A stretch of DNA of 64,000 nucleotides, taken from NCBI RefSeq assembly GCF_003814555.1, contig NZ_RKQN01000001.1:614546-678545 (forward strand). Reading direction: 5' to 3'. This stretch comes from Vulcaniibacterium tengchongense. Lineage in GTDB: Bacteria > Pseudomonadota > Gammaproteobacteria > Xanthomonadales > Xanthomonadaceae. Positions 33,927 through 42,981 of the stretch are shown here, one piece after another; position 1 is the stretch's first letter, and each line of letters begins with the position of its first letter. A program made the translations under genes and the position numbers. Under the pieces are notes generated by a model that saw only the letters and a list, made by a program, of their open reading frames with translations, was not told the origin of the DNA and did no database searches.

Positions 33927-34565
33927 ATGGATCTCGCCTTGGTTGCCTTCCTCCTGTTCGCTGTCGTCGCCGCGGCCTCCGCCGTGGGCGTGATCAGCGT
34001 GCGCAATCCGGTCCACGCCGTGCTGCTGCTGGTGCTGACCTTCTTCTCGGTGGCCTGCACCTGGATCATCGCCGGCGCCGAGTTCCTCGGCGTGGCCCTG
34101 GTCCTGGTCTACGTCGGCGCGGTGATGGTGCTGCTGCTGTTCGTGGTGATGATGCTCGACATCGACGTGGCGCCGCTGCGCGAAGGCTACGTGCGCTACC
34201 TGCCGCTCGGCCTGCTGGTCGCGGTGGCGATGCTGGCCGAGATCCTGACCCTGATCGGGGTCAAGGCCGCCGCGGCGACGCCGTTCATCGACGACATCGC
34301 CGCCGGCGGCAACACCGCCTGGCTGGCGCGCGCGCTGTTCACCCGCTTCCTGCTGCCGTTCGAGGTCGCCGCGGTGATCCTGACCGTGGCGGTGATCGCG
34401 GCGGTGATGCTGACCCTGCGCCGCCGCCCGGGCGCCAAGCACCAGAACCCGGGCGAGCAGGCGCGCGTGCGCCCGCAGGACCGCCTGCGCATGGTCAAGA
34501 TGGAGGCGGTCAAGCCGGTCGTGCCGGCGCCGGCCGACGCTCCGACGGAGGAGGGCAAGCCGTGA
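33927..34565 (+). CDS. nuoJ: NADH-quinone oxidoreductase subunit J
   Basis: A 212-residue membrane subunit (ND6 homologue) with five predicted helices. It includes the conserved third helix [25 protein letters not shown], part of the coupling path. The cytoplasmic tail (about 165-212) is charged, with Ala/Pro near the end. The stop overlaps the nuoK GTG (GTGA). Confidence 0.93.
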   Translation: MDLALVAFLLFAVVAAASAVGVISVRNPVHAVLLLVLTFFSVACTWIIAGAEFLGVALVLVYVGAVMVLLLFVVMMLDIDVAPLREGYVRYLPLGLLVAVAMLAEILTLIGVKAAAATPFIDDIAAGGNTAWLARALFTRFLLPFEVAAVILTVAVIAAVMLTLRRRPGAKHQNPGEQARVRPQDRLRMVKMEAVKPVVPAPADAPTEEGKP

Positions 34566-34888
34566 GCGAATTCTTCGGATCGGGCCTGGCGCTCGGCCAC
34601 TACCTGGCGCTGGGCGCGGTGCTGTTCTGCATCAGCATCGCCGGCATCTTCCTCAACCGGAAGAACGTGATCGTGCTGCTGATGTCGCTGGAGCTGATGC
34701 TGCTGGCGGTGAACATCAACTTCGTCGCGTTCTCGCGCCAGCTGGCCGATCCGGCCGGCCAGGTGTTCGTGTTCTTCATCCTGACCGTGGCCGCGGCCGA
34801 GGCGGCGATCGGCCTGGCCATCCTGGTGACGCTGTTCCGCAACCGGCGCACGATCAACGTCGCCGAGATCGACACGATGAAGGGCTGA
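34562..34888 (+). CDS. nuoK: NADH-quinone oxidoreductase subunit K
   Basis: A 108-residue three-helix subunit (ND4L homologue). The glutamate of helix 2 is in [20 protein letters not shown] second conserved acidic residue lies in [13 protein letters not shown], helix 3. Both belong to the proton channel. GTG start inside the nuoJ stop. A 207-nt structured spacer separates it from nuoL. Confidence 0.95.
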   Translation: MSEFFGSGLALGHYLALGAVLFCISIAGIFLNRKNVIVLLMSLELMLLAVNINFVAFSRQLADPAGQVFVFFILTVAAAEAAIGLAILVTLFRNRRTINVAEIDTMKG

Positions 34889-34926
34889 GGCCGGCCTGCT
34901 CGCGCGGCACCGCCGCGCGGCCGGCC
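34889..34926 (+). other. Large hairpin in the nuoK-nuoL spacer
   Basis: GGCCGGC (34889-34895) and CGCGCGG (34901-34907) pair with CCGCGCG (34913-34919) and GCCGGCC (34920-34926). This gives 14 bp with a 5-nt bulge on the 5' side and a 5-nt loop, immediately after the nuoK stop. No T-run follows. The remaining 170 nt to nuoL are A/G-rich and hold no convincing gene. Confidence 0.5.
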
Positions 34927-35095
34927 GAACGCCCGGGCAGGAGGCCCGGGCCGGGCGATCCGAAGCCCGCCAGGCAGCCAGGAATGGCCGCCGCGACGCA
35001 CAGGAACCGACCGCAACAAGCCGCCAGGAAGGCAGCCGCAACCCCGCAAGACCCGGAAGCAAGCGCCGCACGACGGAAGCAATGGAAACCAAGCC

Positions 35096-37207
35096 GTGAT
35101 CTCCAAGAACGTTCTACTGCTGATCGTCCTCGCGCCCCTGGCGGGCGCGATCGTCGCCGGCCTGCTGCGCCGCCAGGTCGGCCGCGCCGGCGCGCACTGG
35201 GTCACCATCCTCGGCGTCGCCGTCAGCTGCGCGCTGTCGTGCCACGTGCTGTGGCAGCTGGTCGGGCAGGGCGCGGCGCCGTTCAACGAGAACGTCTACA
35301 CCTGGTTCCAGGTCGGCGGGATCGAGGCCCACGTCGGCTTCATGGTCGACAAGCTGACCGCGATGATGATGGTGGTGGTCACTTTCGTCTCGCTGCTGGT
35401 GCACGTCTACACCATCGGCTACATGGCCGACGACCCGGGCTACCAGCGCTTCTTCAGCTACATCTCGCTGTTCACCTTCTCGATGCTCATGCTGGTCATG
35501 AGCAACAACTTCCTGCAGCTGTTCTTCGGCTGGGAGGCGGTGGGCCTGGTGTCGTACCTGCTGATCGGCTTCTGGTTCAAGCGGCCCACCGCGGTGTTCG
35601 CGAACCTCAAGGCGTTCCTGGTCAACCGCGTCGGCGACTTCGGCTTCCTGCTCGGCATCGCCGGCATCCTGCTGATGTTCGACTCGCTCGACTACGCCAC
35701 CGTGTTCGCCAACGCGCCGACCATCGCCGGCGTCGGGGTGTCGATCATCGACGGCTACGAGTGGCAGGTCGCGACCGTCATCTGCATCTGCCTGTTCATC
35801 GGCGCGATGGGCAAGTCCGCGCAGGTGCCGTTGCACGTCTGGCTGCCCGACTCGATGGAAGGCCCGACCCCGATCTCGGCGCTGATCCACGCGGCGACGA
35901 TGGTGACCGCCGGCATCTTCATGGTCGCGCGCATGTCGCCGCTGTTCGAGCTCAGCCAGACCGCGCTGAACTTCGTCCTGTTCGTCGGCGCGACCACGGC
36001 CTTCTTCACCGGCCTGATCGGCGTCGTCCAGAACGACATCAAGCGCGTGGTCGCCTATTCGACCCTGTCGCAGCTGGGCTACATGACCGTGGCGCTGGGC
36101 GTGTCGGCGTACTCGGCCGCGGTCTACCACCTGATGACCCACGCCTTCTTCAAGGCGCTGCTGTTCCTGGCCGCGGGCAGCGTGATCATCGGCATGCACC
36201 ACGAGCAGGACATGCGCAAGATGGGCGGCCTGCGCAAGTACATGCCCGTCACCTACTGGACCAGCCTGATCGGCACCCTGGCCCTGGTCGGCACGCCGTT
36301 CTTCAGCGGCTTCTATTCCAAGGACACGATCATCGAAGCCGCCCACCACGCCGCCGAGCGCGCCGGCTGGATCGGCCAGTACGCCTACTGGGCGGTGCTG
36401 CTGGGCGCCTTCGTGACCGCGTTCTACAGCTTCCGCCTGCTGTACCTGACCTTCCACGGCAAGGAGCGCTTCCGCGACGCGCACGCCCACGAAGGCCACG
36501 CGCAGGCGCACGAATCGCACGCCCACGCCCAGCACGAGGCCGACGAGCGCGGCCACGCCGCGCACGGCAGCCACGACGACCATCATCATGGCCCGGTCGA
36601 GCCGCACGAGTCGCCGTGGGTGGTGACCGTGCCGCTGATCCTGCTGGCGATCCCGTCGATCCTGGTCGGCTTCTTCACCGCCGGGCCGATGCTGTTCGGC
36701 ACCGACGCGATGGGCCATCACAAGCAGCTGCCGTTCTTCCTCGGCGCGATCGACCTCGCCGCGGCGCGCGACACCGTCGCCAACCTCGGCGCCGAGGTCT
36801 GGCACGGCCCGGTCCAGTTCGCGCTGCACGGGTTCCAGGCGCCGACGTTCTGGCTCGCCTTCGCCGGCTTCGCCCTGGCCACGGTGATGTACTCGTGGAA
36901 GCCGGAGCTGCCGGCCAAGGCCCGCCGTGCGTTCGCGTGGCCGGTGCGCGTGCTGGAGAACAAGTACGGCTTCGACAACCTCTGGATCGACGGCTTCGCC
37001 GGCGGCGGCCTGCTGCTGGGCAAGGCGTCGCGCGCGGTCGACAGCCACGTCATCGATGGCGTCGCCGTCAACGGCAGCGCGCGCGTGGTCGATTTCGTCG
37101 CCCGCCTCAGCCGCCGGGTCCAGTCCGGCTACCTCTATCACTATGCCTTCGCGATGATCCTCGGCCTGATCGCCCTGCTGGCCGTGCTGATCCGCTACTG
37201 GCGCTAA
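35096..37207 (+). CDS. nuoL: NADH-quinone oxidoreductase subunit L
   Basis: A 703-residue antiporter-like proton-pumping subunit (ND5 homologue) with about 16 transmembrane helices and a C-terminal lateral helix. Family blocks are LQLFFGWEAVGLVSYLLIGFW near 140, LHVWLPDSMEGPTPISALIHAATMV near 245, and a lysine region DIKRVVAYSTLSQLGYM near 315. A loop at about residues 462-505 is unusually His-rich (some 17 His, nt 36481-36612). GTG start. Translation initiation is not obviously coupled to nuoK because of the long spacer. Confidence 0.95.
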   Translation: MISKNVLLLIVLAPLAGAIVAGLLRRQVGRAGAHWVTILGVAVSCALSCHVLWQLVGQGAAPFNENVYTWFQVGGIEAHVGFMVDKLTAMMMVVVTFVSLLVHVYTIGYMADDPGYQRFFSYISLFTFSMLMLVMSNNFLQLFFGWEAVGLVSYLLIGFWFKRPTAVFANLKAFLVNRVGDFGFLLGIAGILLMFDSLDYATVFANAPTIAGVGVSIIDGYEWQVATVICICLFIGAMGKSAQVPLHVWLPDSMEGPTPISALIHAATMVTAGIFMVARMSPLFELSQTALNFVLFVGATTAFFTGLIGVVQNDIKRVVAYSTLSQLGYMTVALGVSAYSAAVYHLMTHAFFKALLFLAAGSVIIGMHHEQDMRKMGGLRKYMPVTYWTSLIGTLALVGTPFFSGFYSKDTIIEAAHHAAERAGWIGQYAYWAVLLGAFVTAFYSFRLLYLTFHGKERFRDAHAHEGHAQAHESHAHAQHEADERGHAAHGSHDDHHHGPVEPHESPWVVTVPLILLAIPSILVGFFTAGPMLFGTDAMGHHKQLPFFLGAIDLAAARDTVANLGAEVWHGPVQFALHGFQAPTFWLAFAGFALATVMYSWKPELPAKARRAFAWPVRVLENKYGFDNLWIDGFAGGGLLLGKASRAVDSHVIDGVAVNGSARVVDFVARLSRRVQSGYLYHYAFAMILGLIALLAVLIRYWR

Positions 37208-37226
37208 TACGACAAGGACCCGCGAC

Positions 37227-38765
37227 GTGAGCCCCGAGCCCTTGCAGAACATGCAGAGCACCTTCCCGCTGCTGAGCGTCCTGATCTGGCTGCCGATCGT
37301 CGGCGGCCTGGTTACCCTGGCGTTCGGCAACCAGCGCGCCGGCGCGGCGCGCTGGTTCGCCACCGCGGTGGCGATCCTGACCCTCGCCGTCAGCGTCCCG
37401 TTGCTGACCGGCTTCGACTACGCCACCGCGGCGATGCAGTTCGTCGAAGACAAGGCCTGGATCCCGGCGTACGACATCCGCTACCACCTCGGCGCGGACG
37501 GCATCTCGGTGGCGCTGATCGTGCTGACCACGCTGACCACGGTGCTGGCGATGATCGGCGCCTGGACCTCGATCGACAAACGCGTCAGCCAGTACTACGC
37601 GGCGTTCCTGATCCTCGAGGGCCTGATGGTCGGCGTGTTCGCGGCGCTCGACGCGGTGCTGTTCTACGTGTTCTTCGAGGGCATGCTGATCCCGATGTTC
37701 ATCATCATCGGCGTCTGGGGCGGCCCGCGCCGGGTGTACGCGTCGATCAAGTTCTTCCTGTACACCTTCCTCGGCTCGCTGTTCATGCTGATCGGGCTGA
37801 TCTACCTGTACCTGAAGGGCGGCAGCTGGCAGCTCGCGGACATGTACGCGCTGCCGCTGACGGCGACCGAGCAGATGTGGCTGTTCTTCGGCTTCCTGGT
37901 GGCGTTCGCGGTCAAGGTGCCGATGTTCCCGGTGCACACCTGGCTGCCGGACGCGCACGTGGAGGCGCCGACCGCCGGCTCGGTGATCCTGGCGGCGATC
38001 ATGCTGAAGATCGGCGGCTACGGCTTCCTGCGCTTCGTCCTGCCGATCGTGCCGGACGCCGGCGCCGAATGGGCCTGGCTGGTGATCGCGCTGAGCCTGA
38101 TCGCGGTGATCTACGTCGGCCTGGTCGCGCTGGCCCAGGACGACATGAAGAAGCTGATCGCGTACTCGTCCGTGTCGCACATGGGCTTCGTCACCCTGGG
38201 CACCTTCATCGCCTTCGGCCTGGTGCGCGACTACGGCAACACCGACGCCGCGCGCCTGGGCCTGCAGGGCGCGATGGTGCAGATGATCAGCCACGGCTTC
38301 GTGTCGGGCGCGATGTTCTCCTGCGTCGGCGTGCTCTACGACCGCATGCACACCCGCATGATCAAGGACTACGGCGGCGTCGCCAACGTGATGCCGTGGT
38401 TCGCCGCCTTCGTGGTGCTGTTCGCGATGGCCAACTCGGGCTTGCCGGGCACCTCCGGTTTCGTCGGCGAGTTCATGGTGATCCTCGCCAGCTTCCAGAA
38501 GCACCCGCTGATCGCCTTCGCCGCGGCCACCACGCTGATCATCGGCGCGGCCTACACGCTGTGGCTGGTCAAGCGCACGATCTGGGGCGAGGTCGGCAAC
38601 GCCCACGTCGCCGAGCTGGAGGACATCAACCCGCGCGAGGCCTTCGTGCTGGGCGTGTTCGCCGCCGGCGTGCTGCTGCTGGGCGTCTGGCCCAAGCCGC
38701 TGACCGACCTGATGGAACCGTCGATCGCCCACCTGGCGACGCAGATCGCCTCGTCGAAGCTTTGA
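37227..38765 (+). CDS. nuoM: NADH-quinone oxidoreductase subunit M
   Basis: A 512-residue antiporter-like subunit (ND4 homologue). Motifs are FFEGMLIPMFIIIGVWGG near 150, HTWLPDAHVEAPTAGSVILA near 238, and DDMKKLIAYSSVSHMGF near 305. The GTG at 37227 is preceded at 8 nt by AAGGA and is preferred; an ATG at 37251 would remove eight residues. It lies 19 nt after nuoL. Confidence 0.95.
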   Translation: MSPEPLQNMQSTFPLLSVLIWLPIVGGLVTLAFGNQRAGAARWFATAVAILTLAVSVPLLTGFDYATAAMQFVEDKAWIPAYDIRYHLGADGISVALIVLTTLTTVLAMIGAWTSIDKRVSQYYAAFLILEGLMVGVFAALDAVLFYVFFEGMLIPMFIIIGVWGGPRRVYASIKFFLYTFLGSLFMLIGLIYLYLKGGSWQLADMYALPLTATEQMWLFFGFLVAFAVKVPMFPVHTWLPDAHVEAPTAGSVILAAIMLKIGGYGFLRFVLPIVPDAGAEWAWLVIALSLIAVIYVGLVALAQDDMKKLIAYSSVSHMGFVTLGTFIAFGLVRDYGNTDAARLGLQGAMVQMISHGFVSGAMFSCVGVLYDRMHTRMIKDYGGVANVMPWFAAFVVLFAMANSGLPGTSGFVGEFMVILASFQKHPLIAFAAATTLIIGAAYTLWLVKRTIWGEVGNAHVAELEDINPREAFVLGVFAAGVLLLGVWPKPLTDLMEPSIAHLATQIASSKL

Positions 38766-38776
38766 GGTTGTAGCGC

Positions 38777-40225
38777 ATGATCATGCCCGTTCGCACCGCC
38801 GCCGACCTGATGCCGTTGCTGCCCGAGCTGACGGTGATCCTCGGCGCGTTCGCGCTGCTGATGCTCGACCTGTTCCTCGACGAGCGCCGCCGCGCGATCA
38901 GCAACCTGTTCGGCATCGCCGTGCTGGCGGCGGCCACCCTGATGATCGTCGCCGGCGTGGGCGGCCACGGCAGCGTGCTCGGCGACATGTTCGTGCGCGA
39001 CGTCGCCGCCGACGTGACCAAGGCGGCGATCGGCGTGGTCGGCATCCTGTCGATGATCTACGCCTGGCCGTTCCTGCGCGCGCGCGGGCTGTACAAGGGC
39101 GAGGTCACGGTGCTGATGCTGTTCGCCACCGCCGGCATGATGCTGCTGGTGTCGGCCGGCAGCCTGGTGATGGTCTACCTCGGCCTGGAGATGCTGGCGC
39201 TGTGCTCGTACGCGCTGGTCGCCACCGACCGCGACAGCCCGGTCGGTTCGGAAGCGGCGATCAAGTACTTCGTCCTCGGCGCGCTGGCGTCGGGCCTGCT
39301 GCTGTACGGCATGTCGCTGATCTACGGCGCCACCGGCACGCTGCAGCTGGGCGAGATCGCCGCCGCCGCGGAAGCCAGTTCCTCGTCGCTGATGCTGATC
39401 ACCGGCGTGGTGTTCGCGGTCGCCGGCATCGCGTTCAAGTTCGGCGCCGCGCCGTTCCACATGTGGCTGCCGGACGTCTACCACGGCGCGCCGACCCCGA
39501 TCACGCTGTTCATCGGCTCGGCGCCGAAGCTGGCGACGTTCGGCATGGCCTATCGCCTGCTCGAGGTCGGCGCCGGCCCGTTCGAGGACCACTGGCGCCT
39601 GCTGCTGGCCGGCCTCGCGGTGCTGTCGCTGGCGTTCGGCAACCTCGGCGCGATGGTGCAGACCAACCTCAAGCGCCTGCTCGCGTACTCGACCATCTCG
39701 CACGTCGGCTTCCTGTTCATCGGCCTGGCCGGGGGCGGGCGCGAGGGCTTCGCCGCGGCGCTGTTCTACGCGATCAGCTACGCGCTGATGTCCGCCGCGG
39801 CGTTCGGCGCGATCGTGGTGCTGTCGCGCCGCGGCTTCGAGGCCGACCGGATCGACGACTACAAGGGCCTGAACGCGCGCAACCCGTGGATGGCCGGCCT
39901 GATCCTGTGCGTGATGGCCTCGCTCGCCGGCGTGCCGCCGTTCCTGGGCTTCTGGGCCAAGCTGGTGGTGCTGCGCGCCGCGTTGCAGGGCGACCTGCTG
40001 TGGCTGACCCTGGTGGGCGTGGTGTTCGCGGTGATCGGCGCGTTCTACTACCTGCGCGTGATCAAGGCGATGTACTTCGACGAGCCCGAAGGCGAACTGC
40101 CCGCGGCGTCCGGCGACGACCGCCCGCTGCGCATCGTGTTCGGCGTCAACGCGCTGGCGCTGCTGGCGCTGGGCCTGGCCTGGAACCCGCTGATGGCGTG
40201 GTGCCAGCGCGCGTTCGCCGGCTGA
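38777..40225 (+). CDS. nuoN: NADH-quinone oxidoreductase subunit N
   Basis: A 482-residue antiporter-like subunit (ND2 homologue), the last gene of the 14-gene operon. Motifs are GLEMLALCSYALVA near 136, FHMWLPDVYHGAPTPITLFIG near 228, and NLKRLLAYSTISHVGFLFIG near 298. Start ATG 38777 with GAGG upstream; an ATG two codons on is possible. A palindrome and the tRNA-fMet promoter follow directly, with no intrinsic terminator visible between. Confidence 0.95.
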   Translation: MIMPVRTAADLMPLLPELTVILGAFALLMLDLFLDERRRAISNLFGIAVLAAATLMIVAGVGGHGSVLGDMFVRDVAADVTKAAIGVVGILSMIYAWPFLRARGLYKGEVTVLMLFATAGMMLLVSAGSLVMVYLGLEMLALCSYALVATDRDSPVGSEAAIKYFVLGALASGLLLYGMSLIYGATGTLQLGEIAAAAEASSSSLMLITGVVFAVAGIAFKFGAAPFHMWLPDVYHGAPTPITLFIGSAPKLATFGMAYRLLEVGAGPFEDHWRLLLAGLAVLSLAFGNLGAMVQTNLKRLLAYSTISHVGFLFIGLAGGGREGFAAALFYAISYALMSAAAFGAIVVLSRRGFEADRIDDYKGLNARNPWMAGLILCVMASLAGVPPFLGFWAKLVVLRAALQGDLLWLTLVGVVFAVIGAFYYLRVIKAMYFDEPEGELPAASGDDRPLRIVFGVNALALLALGLAWNPLMAWCQRAFAG

Positions 40226-40250
40226 ACCGTCCGGCGTCGCCGGCCCGGCG

Positions 40251-40266
40251 CAGGAAAAATTTCCTG
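40251..40266. promoter_or_regulatory. AT-rich palindrome upstream of the tRNA-fMet promoter
   Basis: A 16-nt palindrome, CAGGAAA-AA-TTTCCTG (7-bp arms), is one of the few A/T-rich runs in the area. It ends 8 nt before the -35 hexamer. The position suits an UP element or a Fis-like site; this is inference. Confidence 0.4.
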
Positions 40267-40274
40267 AACCGGGC

Positions 40275-40303
40275 TTGCGCAGATTTTCGTCGGCCGTTAT
40301 CAT
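40275..40303 (+). promoter_or_regulatory. Promoter of tRNA-fMet
   Basis: TTGCGC (40275-40280) and TATCAT (40298-40303) with an exact 17-nt spacer. A GC-rich discriminator follows, with the tRNA 5' end 11 nt downstream. This is the best-formed sigma-70 promoter seen in the window. A GC-rich discriminator is typical of stringently controlled stable-RNA promoters. Confidence 0.65.
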
Positions 40304-40314
40304 GGTCGGCCTGA

Positions 40315-40391
<77 letters not shown>

Positions 40392-40510
40392 GCTTCGGCA
40401 CGGACGAAGTCTCGTCCGCCCGGAAGCCCGAAAGGGCCCCGGAAAAGCCAAAGGCTTGGGCTGGCAACCGCGCTCTGCTCGCGCGGTTGCGCCGACATCC
40501 AGCTGTATGG

Positions 40511-40542
40511 ACAAGGGGCCCGCCGGGCCCCTTGTCGTTTTT
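40511..40542 (+). terminator. Intrinsic terminator between tRNA-fMet and rimP
   Basis: ACAAGGGGCCC (40511-40521) pairs perfectly with GGGCCCCTTGT (40525-40535) around a 3-nt loop, followed by CGTTTTT. It would end the tRNA transcript and attenuate or separate rimP transcription. Confidence 0.8.
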
Positions 40543-40606
40543 CGCGTCCGCGTTCGACGAAGCCTTCGCACGGATTCGGGTATGCGGCGCACCGTGGGAG
40601 ATGCGC

Positions 40607-41170
40607 GTGACGGACAAAGCGGTCGAAATCGCCAACCTGCTCGCCCCGACCGTGGCCGCGATGGGCCTGGAGCTGCTGGGTGCGGAGTACCTGCCGGGCT
40701 CCGGCAGCGCGCTGCTGCGCCTGTACATCGACGTGCCGGCGCAGGACGGCGAGGCGCCGCGCGCGGTCACCGTCGAGGACTGCGAGGCGGTCAGCCGCGA
40801 GGTGTCGGCGCAGCTCGACGTCGAGGATCCGATCAGCGGCCAATACACCCTGGAAGTGTCCTCGCCCGGGTTGGACCGGCCCCTGTTCACGCCGGCGCAG
40901 TTCGCCCGCTTCGAGGGCGAGAGCGCCAAGATCGCGCTGAAGCTGCCGCAGGACGGCCGCCGCCGCTTCCAGGCGCGGATCGTGCGCGTGGCGGGCGACG
41001 AGGTGGTGCTCGCGCCCGAGGGCGGCGCGGAGCTGGCCGTGCCGTTCGACAACATCGACAAGGCGCGCCTGGTCCCCGACTGGGCCGCGCTGGGCCTGGC
41101 GCCCGGCCGCGCGGCGAAGAAGCCGGGCGGCGGCCGCAAGTCCAAGCGGGAGGCCGGCGATGGCGCATGA
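40607..41170 (+). CDS. rimP: Ribosome maturation factor RimP
   Basis: A 187-residue 30S assembly factor. The N-terminal alpha/beta domain contains [12 protein letters not shown] and LRLYIDVP (about 20-45). [19 protein letters not shown] follows near 60, then the SSPGLDRPL motif near 88. The C-terminal SH3-like barrel is followed by a Lys/Arg/Gly tail. I prefer the GTG at 40607, because GGGAG at 40596-40600 is spaced 6 nt from it. The ATG at 40601 directly abuts the GGGAG and would lack spacing. Confidence 0.92.
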   Translation: MTDKAVEIANLLAPTVAAMGLELLGAEYLPGSGSALLRLYIDVPAQDGEAPRAVTVEDCEAVSREVSAQLDVEDPISGQYTLEVSSPGLDRPLFTPAQFARFEGESAKIALKLPQDGRRRFQARIVRVAGDEVVLAPEGGAELAVPFDNIDKARLVPDWAALGLAPGRAAKKPGGGRKSKREAGDGA

Positions 41171-41341
41171 TGCCGTCCGGGGCGCCCGCGGCGTTCGCGG
41201 CGGGAGCCGAAGTCGTTTCCGCAGCCCCTCTTGAGTCGAGCCGAGAGGAGCGGCCGGCCCGGAGGGGCCGGCAAGGGGAGGCGGGAGGGCGAGCTCCCGC
41301 AGCCGAAGCCGAATATCTCCAAGTTTCCAGGGTCTAACCGA

Positions 41342-42829
41342 ATGAGCAAGGAACTGTTGCTGGTCGTCGATGCGGTCGCCAACGAGAAGGGCGTGCCGCG
41401 CGAAGTCATCTTCGAGGCCATCGAGGCCGCGCTGGCGTCCGCCGCCAAGAAGCGCTACCACGATCAGGACGTGCTGGTGCGCGTCGCGATCGACCGCAAG
41501 GACGGCAGCTACGAGACCTTCCGGCGCATGGAGGTGATCCCCGACGACGCGGTGATGGAGTCGCCGGACCGGCAGATCCGGCTGATGGACGCGGTCGACG
41601 AGGTCGAGGGCGTCGAAGTCGGCGATTACATCGAGGAGCAGATCGAGAACCCCGAGTTCGGCCGCATCGCCGCGCAGGCCGCCAAGCAGGTGATCGTGCA
41701 GCGCGTGCGCGAGGCCGAGCGCCAGCAGGTGGTGGACGCGTGGAAGGACCGCGTCGGCGAGCTCGTCACCGGCGTGGTCAAGCGCGTGGAGCGCGGCAAC
41801 GTCTACGTCGACCTTGGCGGCAACGCCGAGGCGATCATCCCGAAGGACAAGGGCATCCCGCGCGACGTGCTGCGCACCGGCGACCGCGTGCGCGGCTACC
41901 TGTACGACGTGCGCAGCGAGCCGCGCGGCCCGCAGCTGTTCATCAGCCGCGCCGCGCCCGAGTTCATGATGGAGCTGTTCAAGCTCGAAGTGCCGGAAGT
42001 CGGCCAGGGCCTGGTGTCGATCAAGGCCTGCGCGCGCGACCCGGGCGACCGCGCCAAGATCGCCGTGGTCGCGCACGACAACCGCACCGACCCGATCGGC
42101 GCCTGCATCGGCATGCGCGGCTCGCGCGTGCAGGCGGTGTCCAACGAGCTGAACGGCGAGCGCGTCGACATCGTGCTGTGGTCGGACAACCCGGCCCAGC
42201 TCGTGATCAACGCGATGGCGCCGGCCGAGGTGCAGTCGATCATCGTCGACGAAGAGAAGCATTCGATGGACCTGGCCGTGGCCGAGGACCGCCTCGCCCA
42301 GGCGATCGGCAAGGGCGGCCAAAACGTGCGCCTGGCCAGCCGCCTGACCGGCTGGCAGCTCAACGTGATGACCGCCGACCAGGTGCAGGCCAAGAGCGAG
42401 GCCGAGCAGGCCGCCGCGCGCCAGCTGTTCATGGACAAGCTGGAGGTCGACGAGGAGATCGCCGGCATCCTGGTCTCGGAGGGCTTCAGCACGGTCGAGG
42501 AAATCGCCTACGTGCCGGTGGGCGAGCTGCTCGCGGTGGAGGGCTTCGACGAGGACATCGTCGAGGAGCTGCGCTCGCGCGCCCGCGACGCGCTGCTGAA
42601 CGAGGCGCTGGCCGCCGAGGAGCAGCTCGAGGAGCACCAGCCCGCGGCCGACCTGCTCGAGCTGGACGGCATGGACGAGGCCACCGCCTACGCGCTCGCC
42701 GCGCGCGGCATCGTCACCCGCGACGACCTGGCCGACATGGCGACCGACGAGCTGGCCGAGATCGAAGGCATCGACGAGGCGCGCGCCGCGGCGCTGATCA
42801 TGGAGGCGCGCAAGCACTGGTTCGAGTGA
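41342..42829 (+). CDS. nusA: Transcription termination/antitermination factor NusA
   Basis: A 495-residue RNA-polymerase-binding factor that modulates pausing, termination and rRNA antitermination. Order: N-terminal polymerase-binding domain (1-125); S1 domain (about 135-200, GVVKRVERGNVYVDLGGNAEAIIP); two KH domains (about 205-350, IGMRGSRVQAV and IGKGGQNVRLA); and two C-terminal acidic helix-hairpin-helix repeats (about 365-495) as in E. coli. ATG start 171 nt after rimP, a spacer with no evident feature. A palindrome cluster separates it from infB. Confidence 0.96.
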   Translation: MSKELLLVVDAVANEKGVPREVIFEAIEAALASAAKKRYHDQDVLVRVAIDRKDGSYETFRRMEVIPDDAVMESPDRQIRLMDAVDEVEGVEVGDYIEEQIENPEFGRIAAQAAKQVIVQRVREAERQQVVDAWKDRVGELVTGVVKRVERGNVYVDLGGNAEAIIPKDKGIPRDVLRTGDRVRGYLYDVRSEPRGPQLFISRAAPEFMMELFKLEVPEVGQGLVSIKACARDPGDRAKIAVVAHDNRTDPIGACIGMRGSRVQAVSNELNGERVDIVLWSDNPAQLVINAMAPAEVQSIIVDEEKHSMDLAVAEDRLAQAIGKGGQNVRLASRLTGWQLNVMTADQVQAKSEAEQAAARQLFMDKLEVDEEIAGILVSEGFSTVEEIAYVPVGELLAVEGFDEDIVEELRSRARDALLNEALAAEEQLEEHQPAADLLELDGMDEATAYALAARGIVTRDDLADMATDELAEIEGIDEARAAALIMEARKHWFE

Positions 42830-42838
42830 CCAGGCGCG

Positions 42839-42930
42839 CGTAGGGCGGATCCGATCCGCCCGGTCTGGAACGCGGCGGGTCGATGCGCCCCGCCGCGCGC
42901 GAAGTGCGGCGGGTCGAGACCCGCCCTACA
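42839..42930. repeat. Cluster of three palindromes between nusA and infB
   Basis: Unit 1 (42839-42861) is a gtagggcgg..ccgcc palindrome. Unit 2 (42872-42896) has GCGGCGGG/CCCGCCGC arms. Unit 3 (42908-42930, ggcgggtcgagacccgcc plus ctaca) is a near copy of unit 1 in inverse orientation, so the outer gtaggg/ccctac ends also pair. The arrangement resembles BIME/REP clusters. A -10-like TACAAT (42927-42932) begins in the last unit. Confidence 0.65.
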
Positions 42931-42981
42931 ATCACCGCTTCGGGATTTCCCGCGGCGGAAAAAACGGAAACCGGAAACCGA

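Noticed and set aside
34984..35100. ATG at 34984 in the nuoK-nuoL spacer as a small gene
   Set aside because: The frame is Ala/Arg/Gln-rich, continues out of phase through nuoL and lacks a spaced ribosome site.
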